Shown here piece after piece: positions 53,344 through 61,913 of a stretch of 64,000 bases of DNA; the stretch's first letter is position 1, and each line of letters starts with the position of its first letter. Source of the DNA: Rhodanobacteraceae bacterium (GTDB lineage Bacteria > Pseudomonadota > Gammaproteobacteria > Xanthomonadales > Xanthomonadaceae); the NCBI GenBank assembly GCA_024233975.1, contig JACKOX010000011.1, positions 38,173-102,172 of the forward strand. Reading direction: 5' to 3'. The position numbers and the translations under genes are program-made. The notes below the pieces were generated by a model that was not told the origin of the DNA, did not search any database, and worked only from the letters and a program-made list of their open reading frames with translations.

Positions 53344-53778
53344 ATGAATAACAACCGCATCAACCGAACCCTGTCTTTCTTCGCCGCATTCCTGCTTCCG
53401 TTCGCCGCCACGGCAGCGGAAACGACTGTTGATGAAGGCGATGCACGGTCATCGGCCATCATTGGGGACGCGCTGATGCAGGCAGCCCGGGCCAAGCTCG
53501 CTGTTTCCGAACTTGTGCTGACATCGGACCGCTGGGCGGGCAGCAATACGGAAGCCGGTTTCAAGCCGGAGGCGTCGTCCAACTATGCAGTCGACATTGG
53601 CGAGAATGGTGCGGTGACCGTCCACTTCGCGGCGGCGGCCGGCGAAGCCTTGGCAGGCCACGAACTACAACTGATCCCCTCCCGCAGCGCAGCCGAGCAA
53701 GGCATCGTGAAATGGCAATGCTGGAGCCATGGCCTGGCCGAGCAGATCATCCCCGAAGGCTGCGAAAGCCAACCCTAA
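53344..53778 (+). CDS. Secreted protein with pilin-like globular domain
   Basis: The ATG at 53344 starts a 144-aa precursor with an ordinary Sec signal (FFAAFLLPFAATAA). The mature part resembles the C-terminal domain of type IV pilins: a beta strand G-A-V-T-V-H-F, ELQLIPS, and the disulfide-type ending W-Q-C-W...I-P-E-G-C. It lacks the N-terminal methylated pilin helix. It may be a soluble pilin-fold protein (inference). It lies 17 bases after the membrane protein gene, in the PadR operon. The signal peptide is the firm part; the pilin fold is a moderate call. Confidence 0.65.
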   Translation: MNNNRINRTLSFFAAFLLPFAATAAETTVDEGDARSSAIIGDALMQAARAKLAVSELVLTSDRWAGSNTEAGFKPEASSNYAVDIGENGAVTVHFAAAAGEALAGHELQLIPSRSAAEQGIVKWQCWSHGLAEQIIPEGCESQP

Positions 53779-53906
53779 TCGCTGCGCCTGTCATTTTTCG
53801 GACCGGGAATCCGTATCCTGATCTGAGACCGGGCACGACAGGGGTTGCCCGCTCGTGATGCCGTGAAGCCCGGGCATGTTGCCGGGGTCGGCTGGGAGAC
53901 GAGGAC

Positions 53907-55949
53907 ATGGTGACCCTTCTGCGCGCGGGCCTGGCTGGTCTGCTGTTGGTGATGACGGCCTCCGCCGCCCATGCGGTGACGCGTGACTGGCCGGGCGCGG
54001 CGCCCTGCAATGGCACCCTGCAGGCCTGCATTGATGGATCGGGCGCGGGCGACACGGTGGTCATCGTCACCAGCACGCCGGTGGATGAAGCCATCACCAT
54101 CCAGAACAAGGCACTGACGCTGCGCGGAAGCGGTCAGCAGGACGCCGTGTTTGCCGAGTACGGTTCGATCTTCGTGGCTGCCACGGATGCCCTGAATCGT
54201 TCGGTCAATCTTGAAGACCTGCACTTCAGCAACGGTGGCATCCGAGCCGTCAGCAGTGGCAGTGGAACCCTGACCCTCCGGGTGCGTCGAATTGTGGCTT
54301 TCCGGGATTGGCAGTTCCCCGCCATCTGGGCGAACTCCAGTGGCGATGGTGGTCTGGACGTGCTGGTCGAAAACAACGACATCTTCGTGCAGGGTGACAG
54401 CAGCTCGCCATTTCCCGAGAGCATGACGGCCATTTCGCTGCAGGGCGGATCGACCGTACCGCCGGACTTCGACATCCGCTTCAACCGCGTGCGTTCGGTG
54501 GACTCCGAGCAGGGCGCGGCGATCTTCACGGGCACCTCCGGCGGCGCTGGCGACATCCGCATCATCGGAAACCGTGTCGACGGCGACCGCTTCAACGCCG
54601 GCATCATGGTGCAGCACGGTGCGGGATCCGGGCAGCTGAAGGCCAACATCGTCGGCAATGTGGTCCGCCATCAGTTCGGCAATGTCGGTGCCCCCGCGGC
54701 CCTGGTCATCTATGCCAGCGACGGGAACATCAATGCGCTGATCTACAACAACACGCTGGTGGACAATCGTACTGCGCTTGGCGTGTGGGGAAGGGCTGAT
54801 CTCGGCGGGCAGATCACCGGCGCCGTGCGTGGCAACCTGGTGGCATACAACGAAGGGGGCATCATCATTGATGCGGACTTCGACTCACCCGGTCTGGTGG
54901 CCAACAGTCACAACCTAGATTATGGAAACGATTACAACAACTACACGCCGGGTACCGGAACCGTGCACCAGGCACCGCGCCTGCGACCGGATGGCTTCCG
55001 TATCCTCGATGACAGTCCGGCCGTGGATGCCGGCGTCAATGTTTCCGGAGACCTCGGTTTGCTGGGGATTCCCAATGTGGATGTCGATGGCCAGCCACGC
55101 TTCAACGGCGTCGACTTCGACATCGGCGCCTTTGAAACCGGCAGCCGCGCGCAATGGTTGCACGAGGACTCCTCAACCAATGTCGCAGATCACGTCAGCA
55201 CCGTTAACTGGCCGCAGATCGATGGCGACTCAGTAGCGCGGACGCTGTTCACGCCGAACTACAATCCGCCTGGTGGCGCAGGCATCTACAACAATCACTT
55301 TACTGGCATCTACTACGGGTCCGGCCTGTGGCGGGTATTCAACCAGGACTTCGCCGACATGCCGCAGGGCGCGGCCTTCAACCTGTTCTACCCGGACCAG
55401 AGCAAGGTGTTTACGCATACGGTGACCGCTGGCAACCAGGCAGGATTCACCACGGTGCTGGACAACCCGCTGGTAAATGGCAAGGGCGGCAAGGTGATCA
55501 TCGCCTCGCCCTACTGGACCAGCACCTACTTCGATGCGCCCTATTCAGTCGCCTATCTCGGACCGCAATGGCTGATCATCAACGAGGACAGCGCCGCAGT
55601 ACCGGTGTCTGCACGTTTCTTCGTCTACGCGCAGGACCCCAGTCAGGCCGGATTCCGTACCTTCACGGAGGCCAGCGCCATCAGCGGGAACACCTTCTAC
55701 CTCGACCATCCGCTGTTGAACGGCAAGTCCTGCGCGCAATTGCAGGTGACCCAGGGCAAGGGGTCGGAAGTGCTGACCACGCCGTTTGGCGTCTGGTACA
55801 ACAATCTGAAGCAGCGCTGGGCGCTATTCCGTCAGGACGGCAGCACCATGCCGTCGGGCGCCGAGTTCCACGTCTGGTTCGATCCCCGGCAGGTCGAGCA
55901 GTGCAGCAGCGGCGAACTGTTCCGCGATGGCTTCGAGGACGTGCGCTGA
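53907..55949 (+). CDS. Secreted right-handed beta-helix protein with DGFE tail
   Basis: The 680-aa protein has a signal peptide (about 1-23). Residues 40-330 show the repeated short strands of a parallel beta-helix (I-R-I-I-G-N-R-V, A-N-I-V-G-N-V-V, A-L-I-Y-N-N-T-L-V-D-N), followed by the choice-of-anchor Q-like stretch DDSPAVDAG...DVDGQPRFNG..DIGAFE. The second half has repeated W-x-(V/I)-(F/I)-N-(Q/E)-D modules. It ends with LFRDGFEDVR. It is probably a surface or secreted polysaccharide-binding protein. No lyase catalytic residues are assigned. Confidence 0.82.
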   Translation: MVTLLRAGLAGLLLVMTASAAHAVTRDWPGAAPCNGTLQACIDGSGAGDTVVIVTSTPVDEAITIQNKALTLRGSGQQDAVFAEYGSIFVAATDALNRSVNLEDLHFSNGGIRAVSSGSGTLTLRVRRIVAFRDWQFPAIWANSSGDGGLDVLVENNDIFVQGDSSSPFPESMTAISLQGGSTVPPDFDIRFNRVRSVDSEQGAAIFTGTSGGAGDIRIIGNRVDGDRFNAGIMVQHGAGSGQLKANIVGNVVRHQFGNVGAPAALVIYASDGNINALIYNNTLVDNRTALGVWGRADLGGQITGAVRGNLVAYNEGGIIIDADFDSPGLVANSHNLDYGNDYNNYTPGTGTVHQAPRLRPDGFRILDDSPAVDAGVNVSGDLGLLGIPNVDVDGQPRFNGVDFDIGAFETGSRAQWLHEDSSTNVADHVSTVNWPQIDGDSVARTLFTPNYNPPGGAGIYNNHFTGIYYGSGLWRVFNQDFADMPQGAAFNLFYPDQSKVFTHTVTAGNQAGFTTVLDNPLVNGKGGKVIIASPYWTSTYFDAPYSVAYLGPQWLIINEDSAAVPVSARFFVYAQDPSQAGFRTFTEASAISGNTFYLDHPLLNGKSCAQLQVTQGKGSEVLTTPFGVWYNNLKQRWALFRQDGSTMPSGAEFHVWFDPRQVEQCSSGELFRDGFEDVR

Positions 55950-55964
55950 CACCACGAAGCCGGT

Positions 55965-56873
55965 TCAGTCAGATTGGGTCAGGTAGAGAAGCAATCGCGC
56001 CAGACTGAGCAGATCCTGCGCGTTATGAGCGAGTACGCCGCGCAATGGGCCATCGTCTCCACACTGCAGCCAGCGGCGGAAGGCCTGCGGCGCTTCGCTG
56101 CCTGGCAGGTCGTTGGCACGGGCCATGCCGAGCAGTTCGCGCTCCACCGTGGCCATGCGGCAGTCCGGCCAGATTTCGCGATAGAGGCGACGCACCGGAT
56201 GGACCAGGTCGATATGGTGGAGGCCGTCGCAGGCATCGCGTTGGCGGTGCAACTGCCAACGCGTACGCAGCAGCGGCGCGTCATAGCTGCGACCGTTGTA
56301 GCTGACCAGCGTCCGGCCTTGCACCCAGTCGGCGAAGGTTTGCAGCATCGAGGATTCGGCATCGAGACGAGTGATCAGCAGCTGCCGGACGCGAAGGCCG
56401 TCGTCATCGAAATGCGCCGCACCAATCTGGAAGGCACGCGTGCCAGTGCCGCCATTGAGACCGGTGGTTTCGGTGTCGAAGAACAGCAGATCGGAAACAT
56501 CAACACGATGCGGAAGGCCGCGTGCCAGCAACGGCCATAGCGAACGGACGGTCAGTGACCCGCCGGCCGGCAGCAGCGGAACGTGTTGCTCGATCAACAG
56601 CAGGCCCGGCGAGATTGCAGTGCCGGGAAGCGCAGATGTTGATCCGCACAGTGAACTGGGTGTCACCGGAGTGGCGGTCGTTGTCGCTGCGCGACGAACG
56701 CGCATGAGCCGTCGAAGATCGGCAACCAGTTTGTTGGCGTTGATGGCGGCGGGCGAAACCCCTTGCCGGTCATGACCGCCTTCGTGGGAATGCCGAACAG
56801 ATGGCGTGTCAAAGCCTTGGCGAGCGCCAGCCTGCGTCTGCAGGGTGCGAAGTCGATCGAGCGTTGTACTCAC
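55965..56873 (-). CDS. mrfB: MrfB-like DnaQ-type exonuclease (RNase H-like fold)
   Basis: The GTG at 56873 overlaps the stop of the helicase gene (GTGA), giving 302 aa. The exonuclease motif D-T-E-T-T-G (D133, E135) is intact, with YNGRSYDAPLL and HNAQDLLSL completing the DEDD-type site. Bacillus subtilis MrfB (YprB) is a 3'-5' exonuclease that, with helicase MrfA, repairs mitomycin C lesions. The pairing with the helicase gene here is the main support. About 115 N-terminal residues are less conserved. No C-terminal TPR as in B. subtilis is visible. Confidence 0.82.
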   Translation of the reverse strand: MSTTLDRLRTLQTQAGARQGFDTPSVRHSHEGGHDRQGVSPAAINANKLVADLRRLMRVRRAATTTATPVTPSSLCGSTSALPGTAISPGLLLIEQHVPLLPAGGSLTVRSLWPLLARGLPHRVDVSDLLFFDTETTGLNGGTGTRAFQIGAAHFDDDGLRVRQLLITRLDAESSMLQTFADWVQGRTLVSYNGRSYDAPLLRTRWQLHRQRDACDGLHHIDLVHPVRRLYREIWPDCRMATVERELLGMARANDLPGSEAPQAFRRWLQCGDDGPLRGVLAHNAQDLLSLARLLLYLTQSD

Positions 56874-59413
56874 CAAGCATCACTCAGCGTCGGAGTGCTT
56901 GTATTGCCTTTGCCAAATACGGCTCGGTCAGAGGACGTTGTGATCTGTGCCGCCGGACTGGAACCCAACTCATCCAGCACCCGCAGCGCCAGCGACTTTG
57001 GCGTGTCGTCGTCGCCCGACTCATCAGCTGCCAGCACCGGACCCACACAGGCCGGGCAGCCAGCTTCGCAATCGCAGGTGGCGATCAGCGAATGCGCGCT
57101 GGCGATCAGTTCGTGCTGCCGATCAAACAGCGGTTCGGACAGTCCTACACCACCCGGGTAGTTGTCGTAAATGTACAAGGTTGGTGCAAAGCGCTCGCCT
57201 GCCTTGGCTGGCGAGCCATAAGTTTCGTTACCACCGTGCAAAGGCGATCCATCGGACTCCTGCACCTGCAAGCGCCCGCGCTCGTCGCGGCGCGCGAACC
57301 AGCCACCGTCGCTGTCGGCAACTACGTGGCGAAGATCCGAGGGCTCGGCCATCACCGCCAGCGCGGCCACCGTGTGCAATGCCTGTGCGGCGCCGGCGAA
57401 GCCGTCCAGTGCCTGCTGCCGATTGGCAAAACAGCGCTGCAGGTGATCCGGCGGCAGCTGCCACCACAGTGCCGTGGTGTGCAGCTCCTGATCCGGCAGG
57501 TTTACCGGCCCGTAGCCGACGTTCTCGTGCGTGTAGTAGCGGATCTTCTTGTAGCCGGCGACGCGACGCAGCACATGCACTTCACCGTGCGCCGCTTCAC
57601 CCTGTCCGGCTGACGCGTGGTCGAAGCGTTCCAGCGGATTGAGCCGCGTGTAGTCGATGGCGTCGGTGTAGTAGTCGACATGGGTGCGGGTGACGAAAGC
57701 CTTGCGCCCTTCCCAGTCGAGCTTCTCCACCTGGTAGGGCGTGCTCTGCACCAGATGGATCGCGCCTTCGTACAGGGTCAATGCAGCGGCGGAGTAATCG
57801 ACTTCGGCGAGGATGTCCTGCCTGCCGTCGGTGCGATCAATCACCACGAAGTTGCCATCTGCCACACTTCGCAACGACACCGCGTTGGCCGGATAGCTGT
57901 CGGCGATCCATTCCCAGCGATTGCCTTCGCGATGCACCACGCCGTGTTCGGCGAGCAGGTCGAGCATGGCCGATGGTTCCACGCTGCCGAATCGCTCGCC
58001 CTCGACGAAGGGCAGCTCAAAGGCGGCGCAACGCAGGTGATCGAACAGGATCAGCGGCTGGTCCGGCGCGATGCGCGCCTGCTCCGGCGACTGCGCGAAG
58101 AAGAAGTCAGGATGCCGAACGACGTACTGATCCAACGCATTGCTGGACGCGACCAGAACACCCAGCGACGCGCGTTGCCGTCGGCCAGCGCGACCGAATC
58201 GCTGCCAGGCGCCGGCAATGCTGCCGGGATAGCCGTTCAGCACGACGACATCGAGGCTGCCGATATCCACGCCCAGTTCCAGCGCCGAAGTGCTGACGAT
58301 GCCATCGACGCGACCGGCGCGCATGGCCTGCTCGCCGGCACGTCGCTCGCCTGGCAGGTAGCCGCCGCGATAGCCGCGAATGCGCGGCGGCTTGCGCGGA
58401 TCGTGGTCGAACACGTCCTTGAGGTATTTGGTCAGCACCTCGACCATCAGTCGCGACGAAGCGAAGACCAGCGTCTTCAGTTTCGATTTGATGGCGATGC
58501 GCGCGATGCGATTGCTCTGTGAGCGCGCCGAGGCGCGGATGCCGAGGTCGCGATTGACGATCGGCGGATTCCACAGCAGGTAGTGCTTAGGTCCTTCCGG
58601 CGCGCCGCTGGCGGTGATCGCGTGGACCGTTTCGGCCAGCAGCGCCTCGGCGTGTTCGCGCGGATTGCAGATGGTGGCCGAGCAAAGGACGAAACGCGGG
58701 TTTGAGCCGTAGAACGCGCAGATGCGCTTCAGTCGCCGGATCAGGTTGGCGAGGTGCGAACCAAACACGCCGCGATAGGTATGGACCTCGTCGATGACGA
58801 CGTAGCTGAGGTTTTCGAACAGACGCGCCCAGCCGGTGTGATGCGGCAGGATGCCCTGGTGCAGCATGTCCGGATTGCTGACCACCAGATCAGCGTGCTG
58901 GCGGATGCTGCGCCGCGCGTCGCCGGGCGTGTCGCCGTCGAATGTGGCGGCTCTCAAGCCGAGGTCGGCGGCGCGATTCAGCTCAAGCAGTTCGGCCACC
59001 TGGTCCTGCGCCAGCGCCTTGGTCGGGAACAGGTACAGGGCCTTTTTCTGCTGCGACAGCACACCGTCGAGCACCGGCAGGTTGTAGCAGAGCGACTTGC
59101 CCGAAGCCGTCGGCGTGGCCACGACGACATGCTGCCCACCGCGAACCGCATTCCAGGCTTCGGCCTGATGCGAGTACAGCTGCGTCAGACCACGCGAAGC
59201 CAGCGCGGCGCGCAGTCGAGGCGACAGATCGTCGGGAAGCGGTGCCCATTGCGCTGGGCGAGCCGGGCGCTGATGTCCGGCCGTGATGCGATCCGCGTAG
59301 CGACGTCGCAGCGCGGCCAGCAGTCGCGGAAGGCGCTCGTCGTCATCCAGCGAAAGCGCTTGGTTCAGGTCGTCGTCGCGAGGTTCATCGTGATGCTTCA
59401 GTGGCAGTTCCAT
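56870..59413 (-). CDS. mrfA: MrfA-like DEAD/DEAH helicase with DUF1998 zinc domain
   Basis: The 847-aa protein has a Ski2-like superfamily 2 helicase core: Walker A TPTASGKS (100-107), DEVH (208-211) and motif VI QRFGRAGRR. A C-terminal DUF1998 region carries C780, C782, C786 and C789 (CDCEAGCPAC), the four-Cys metal site of MrfA. It acts with MrfB in excision-type repair of interstrand crosslinks (established in B. subtilis). The start at 59413 follows a GGGAAGG site and is divergent from the rhomboid gene. The two genes overlap by 4 bases. Confidence 0.9.
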   Translation of the reverse strand: MELPLKHHDEPRDDDLNQALSLDDDERLPRLLAALRRRYADRITAGHQRPARPAQWAPLPDDLSPRLRAALASRGLTQLYSHQAEAWNAVRGGQHVVVATPTASGKSLCYNLPVLDGVLSQQKKALYLFPTKALAQDQVAELLELNRAADLGLRAATFDGDTPGDARRSIRQHADLVVSNPDMLHQGILPHHTGWARLFENLSYVVIDEVHTYRGVFGSHLANLIRRLKRICAFYGSNPRFVLCSATICNPREHAEALLAETVHAITASGAPEGPKHYLLWNPPIVNRDLGIRASARSQSNRIARIAIKSKLKTLVFASSRLMVEVLTKYLKDVFDHDPRKPPRIRGYRGGYLPGERRAGEQAMRAGRVDGIVSTSALELGVDIGSLDVVVLNGYPGSIAGAWQRFGRAGRRQRASLGVLVASSNALDQYVVRHPDFFFAQSPEQARIAPDQPLILFDHLRCAAFELPFVEGERFGSVEPSAMLDLLAEHGVVHREGNRWEWIADSYPANAVSLRSVADGNFVVIDRTDGRQDILAEVDYSAAALTLYEGAIHLVQSTPYQVEKLDWEGRKAFVTRTHVDYYTDAIDYTRLNPLERFDHASAGQGEAAHGEVHVLRRVAGYKKIRYYTHENVGYGPVNLPDQELHTTALWWQLPPDHLQRCFANRQQALDGFAGAAQALHTVAALAVMAEPSDLRHVVADSDGGWFARRDERGRLQVQESDGSPLHGGNETYGSPAKAGERFAPTLYIYDNYPGGVGLSEPLFDRQHELIASAHSLIATCDCEAGCPACVGPVLAADESGDDDTPKSLALRVLDELGSSPAAQITTSSDRAVFGKGNTSTPTLSDAW

Positions 59414-59516
59414 GGCGCCTTCCCCGGTTGGATCGACGCAGGATTCGCGCGCGGCGTCTCAGTCCGTGAGACAACGACACCTTGCGTGGCGGACCACACG
59501 CCCCAACCATGGGTGG

Positions 59517-60383
59517 ATGGACTTGCCCGTGCCGGACTACGGCCCCAACCTGAAGAAACACGCCGCCGCCGACCGCCGCCGATTCTGGCGAGCGGTGCTG
59601 GCCTCGCTGGCCTTTGTTGCCGTGCTGTGGTGGATCAAGATGATCGAGATCTGGCTCGGCGCCGATTTCGCCAGCATCGCGATCCGTCCGCGTACCGCAT
59701 TGGGTCTCGTCGGCGTCATCACCGCGCCGCTGCTGCATGGATCGGTCGATCACCTGTTATCGAACACGCTGCCGCTGCTGATCCTCGGCAGTCTCGCTGG
59801 CTGGATCTATCCGCGCACCGCGCTGCGAACCATCGTGCTGGTGTGGCTTGGCTCCGGCCTGTTCGTCTGGCTGTTTGGTCGGCCGTCCATGCATCTGGGC
59901 GCCAGCGGCGTGAACCATGGCCTGTTCGCGTTCCTGTTCGTGATGGGCATCATCCGACGCGATCGCCCGGCTGTGGCCGGCGCGATGATCGCCTTTTTCC
60001 TCTACGGCGGCATGTTGATGACGGTGTTGCCGCGCGAGATCGGCGTGTCCTGGGAGGCGCACTTGGGCGGCGCGATTTTTGGCCTGCTCGCCGCCATCCT
60101 CTGGCACCGCCGCGACCCCGCACCACCACGCAAGAAGTACAGCTGGGAGCTGGAAGAAGAAGCCGAACTGGCGATGCAGGAGGAACTGGCGCGACAGCGA
60201 CGCGGCATGTTCGAAGCGGCGCCACCGGACGATGTCACGCCCCTTTGGGATGGCCCGGGCACTGCGCGCGAACGTCGCGAGGAACGCCTGCGCCAGCGTG
60301 GCGTGGTGCTGCGTTTCCCCGTCCGCGATACTGAGGACGACGACAGTGGCAACGAGCCGCCGCGACGACCGACGATTCATTGA
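59517..60383 (+). CDS. Rhomboid-family intramembrane serine protease
   Basis: The 288-aa protein has six membrane helices with the rhomboid active site: H-G-S-x-x-H-L-L-S-N (N83), nucleophile S130 in GASG, and H182 in AHLGG. It cleaves membrane-spanning segments. The C-terminal 85 residues are a charged cytoplasmic tail rich in Glu/Arg. The start at 59517 is one of several choices; a frame open to 59412 would overlap mrfA. The substrate is unknown. Confidence 0.88.
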   Translation: MDLPVPDYGPNLKKHAAADRRRFWRAVLASLAFVAVLWWIKMIEIWLGADFASIAIRPRTALGLVGVITAPLLHGSVDHLLSNTLPLLILGSLAGWIYPRTALRTIVLVWLGSGLFVWLFGRPSMHLGASGVNHGLFAFLFVMGIIRRDRPAVAGAMIAFFLYGGMLMTVLPREIGVSWEAHLGGAIFGLLAAILWHRRDPAPPRKKYSWELEEEAELAMQEELARQRRGMFEAAPPDDVTPLWDGPGTARERREERLRQRGVVLRFPVRDTEDDDSGNEPPRRPTIH

Positions 60384-60477
60384 GCGACTCCGCGGTCTGC
60401 AGCGGACAGATGCGAAATCCGGCCTGGTGCGCGAAGATCGCTGCTACACGTCGTGCTGCCTTTAACGGAGGATCGTC

Positions 60478-60969
60478 ATGAAACGGATTACATTGTCGAT
60501 AGTGATCGCCCTGTTTGCCATCCCTGCGATAGCGGAAACCACCACTCCGGCTGAAGCGGCAAAACCTGCCGAATCGACGCCAGCCGACTACGACGAAGCA
60601 TTGGCCAATGAACTCGGTGCCGATGACTACGGCATGCGTGCCTACGTCCTGGTGATCCTGAAGACCGGCCCGACGCGTGTCACCGACGAGGCCAAGCGCA
60701 AGGAAATGTTTGCCGGCCACTTCGCCAACATGAAGCGACTCGCCGAGGAAGGCACGCTGGCCCTTGCCGGTCCGCTGGATGGCGTCGAAGGTCGTCGAGG
60801 CATCTTCATCTTCGCCGTGCCCGATATCGAATCCGCCAAGGCCGTCGTCGCTACCGATCCGGTGATCCAGAACGGCGAGATGGTGGCCGAGTTCCACCAG
60901 TACTACGGCAGTGCGGCGCTGATGAAGATTCGCGAACTGCACAAGCGGATTGCGAAAAAGGAAATCTGA
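60478..60969 (+). CDS. Secreted YciI-like protein
   Basis: The 163-aa protein follows an ACGGAGGA site and has a signal peptide (cleavage near AIPAIA). The mature part contains the YciI/YCII ferredoxin-like fold: YVLVILKTGP, H-F-A-N-M-K-R-L-A-E-E-G, AGPLDGVEGRRGIFIFAV, and D-P-V-I-Q-N-G-E. YciI proteins are small cytoplasmic enzymes or binding proteins; an exported one is uncommon. The gene is unlinked to an operon. Confidence 0.82.
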   Translation: MKRITLSIVIALFAIPAIAETTTPAEAAKPAESTPADYDEALANELGADDYGMRAYVLVILKTGPTRVTDEAKRKEMFAGHFANMKRLAEEGTLALAGPLDGVEGRRGIFIFAVPDIESAKAVVATDPVIQNGEMVAEFHQYYGSAALMKIRELHKRIAKKEI

Positions 60970-61082
60970 GTAGCTGTATTGCTCTGGCGTTTGAACAGCA
61001 AGGGCTTTCTCTGACCTTTGGTCAGCGAGTTGCTTTCCCTTGCTCTTCAGTCTCGAAGCCTCGGCAACCGGTAGTCAAATCG

Positions 61083-61712
61083 TTACCTCAACCCCAACTG
61101 CCGATCATGCAATCTCGCCCAGACCAGCTGCGAAACAATCGACCCGCATAGCGCCAGGAACATATCCCACTGTGTGTCCCAGATGTCGCCTTGCGTGGCG
61201 AGATAGGCATCGGCATCGCCACCGAGCAGCACCGCCGACCACCATTCGATCAGTTCGAAGAAGGCGCTGAAGCTGAGCGCTGCCGCGCAGACCAGGTAGA
61301 ACAGCCAGCCACCGGGTTTCAGTGGCGTTTTCCGCAGCAGCAGTTCGCGCGCGAGGATCGCCGGGATGAAGCCCTGGGCGAAATGGCCGAGGCGGTCGTA
61401 GTTGTTGCGCACCAGGTGGAAGGCTTCGCGGAACCAGTCACCCAGCGGTGTTTCGGCATAGGTGTACTTGCCACCGTAGATCAGGATCACCATGTGGATG
61501 GCGATCAGCCACAGCAGCAGGCGTGTCAGCGGAAAGCGCCGGTCGGTGGCGATCATCAGCGGGATCGCGGCCAGCACCCAGATGATTTCCATGAACCAGG
61601 TCAGCCGGTCGTTGGGCGCGATGCCCGACCAGACCAGCACGGCGCCAACCACCGCCAGCAGGAACCACTTCTCGCCACGCGAGGCCGTCTTCACCATCCC
61701 GATATCCGCCAT
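61083..61712 (-). CDS. YjdF-like (DUF2238) inner-membrane protein
   Basis: The start at 61712 follows an AGGA site; the product is 209 aa with six membrane helices. It shows the DUF2238 features: N-D-R-L-T-W-F-M-E near the first helix, YDRLGHFAQGF in the third, and F-x-E-L-I-E-W-W...GDADAYLATQGDIWDTQWDM. Function unknown. It is divergent from the next secreted protein and stands alone. Confidence 0.87.
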   Translation of the reverse strand: MADIGMVKTASRGEKWFLLAVVGAVLVWSGIAPNDRLTWFMEIIWVLAAIPLMIATDRRFPLTRLLLWLIAIHMVILIYGGKYTYAETPLGDWFREAFHLVRNNYDRLGHFAQGFIPAILARELLLRKTPLKPGGWLFYLVCAAALSFSAFFELIEWWSAVLLGGDADAYLATQGDIWDTQWDMFLALCGSIVSQLVWARLHDRQLGLR

Positions 61713-61913
61713 GTTGCGATTCCTGTCTGAAGGCGGGATCGAGTCTGCCACAGCGACGACGATTCCGAAGGGTGTTGTCCTGGCACAGATCGCTTCCGTT
61801 CGGAGTACATTGGGCAGGAAGGCCGTCGGAACGTCACGTTGCCGGCCTGATTGGGAGTGTTCGATAGTCGTGCCGAAGGCAGAGCGGGTGCGACCAACTC
61901 ACAGGGGAAAAGC

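Noticed and set aside
60997..61042. Partly complementary AGCAAGGG / CCCTTGCT arms after the YciI-like gene
   Set aside because: The loop is about 30 bases and no T-run follows, so a terminator or small RNA is not supported.
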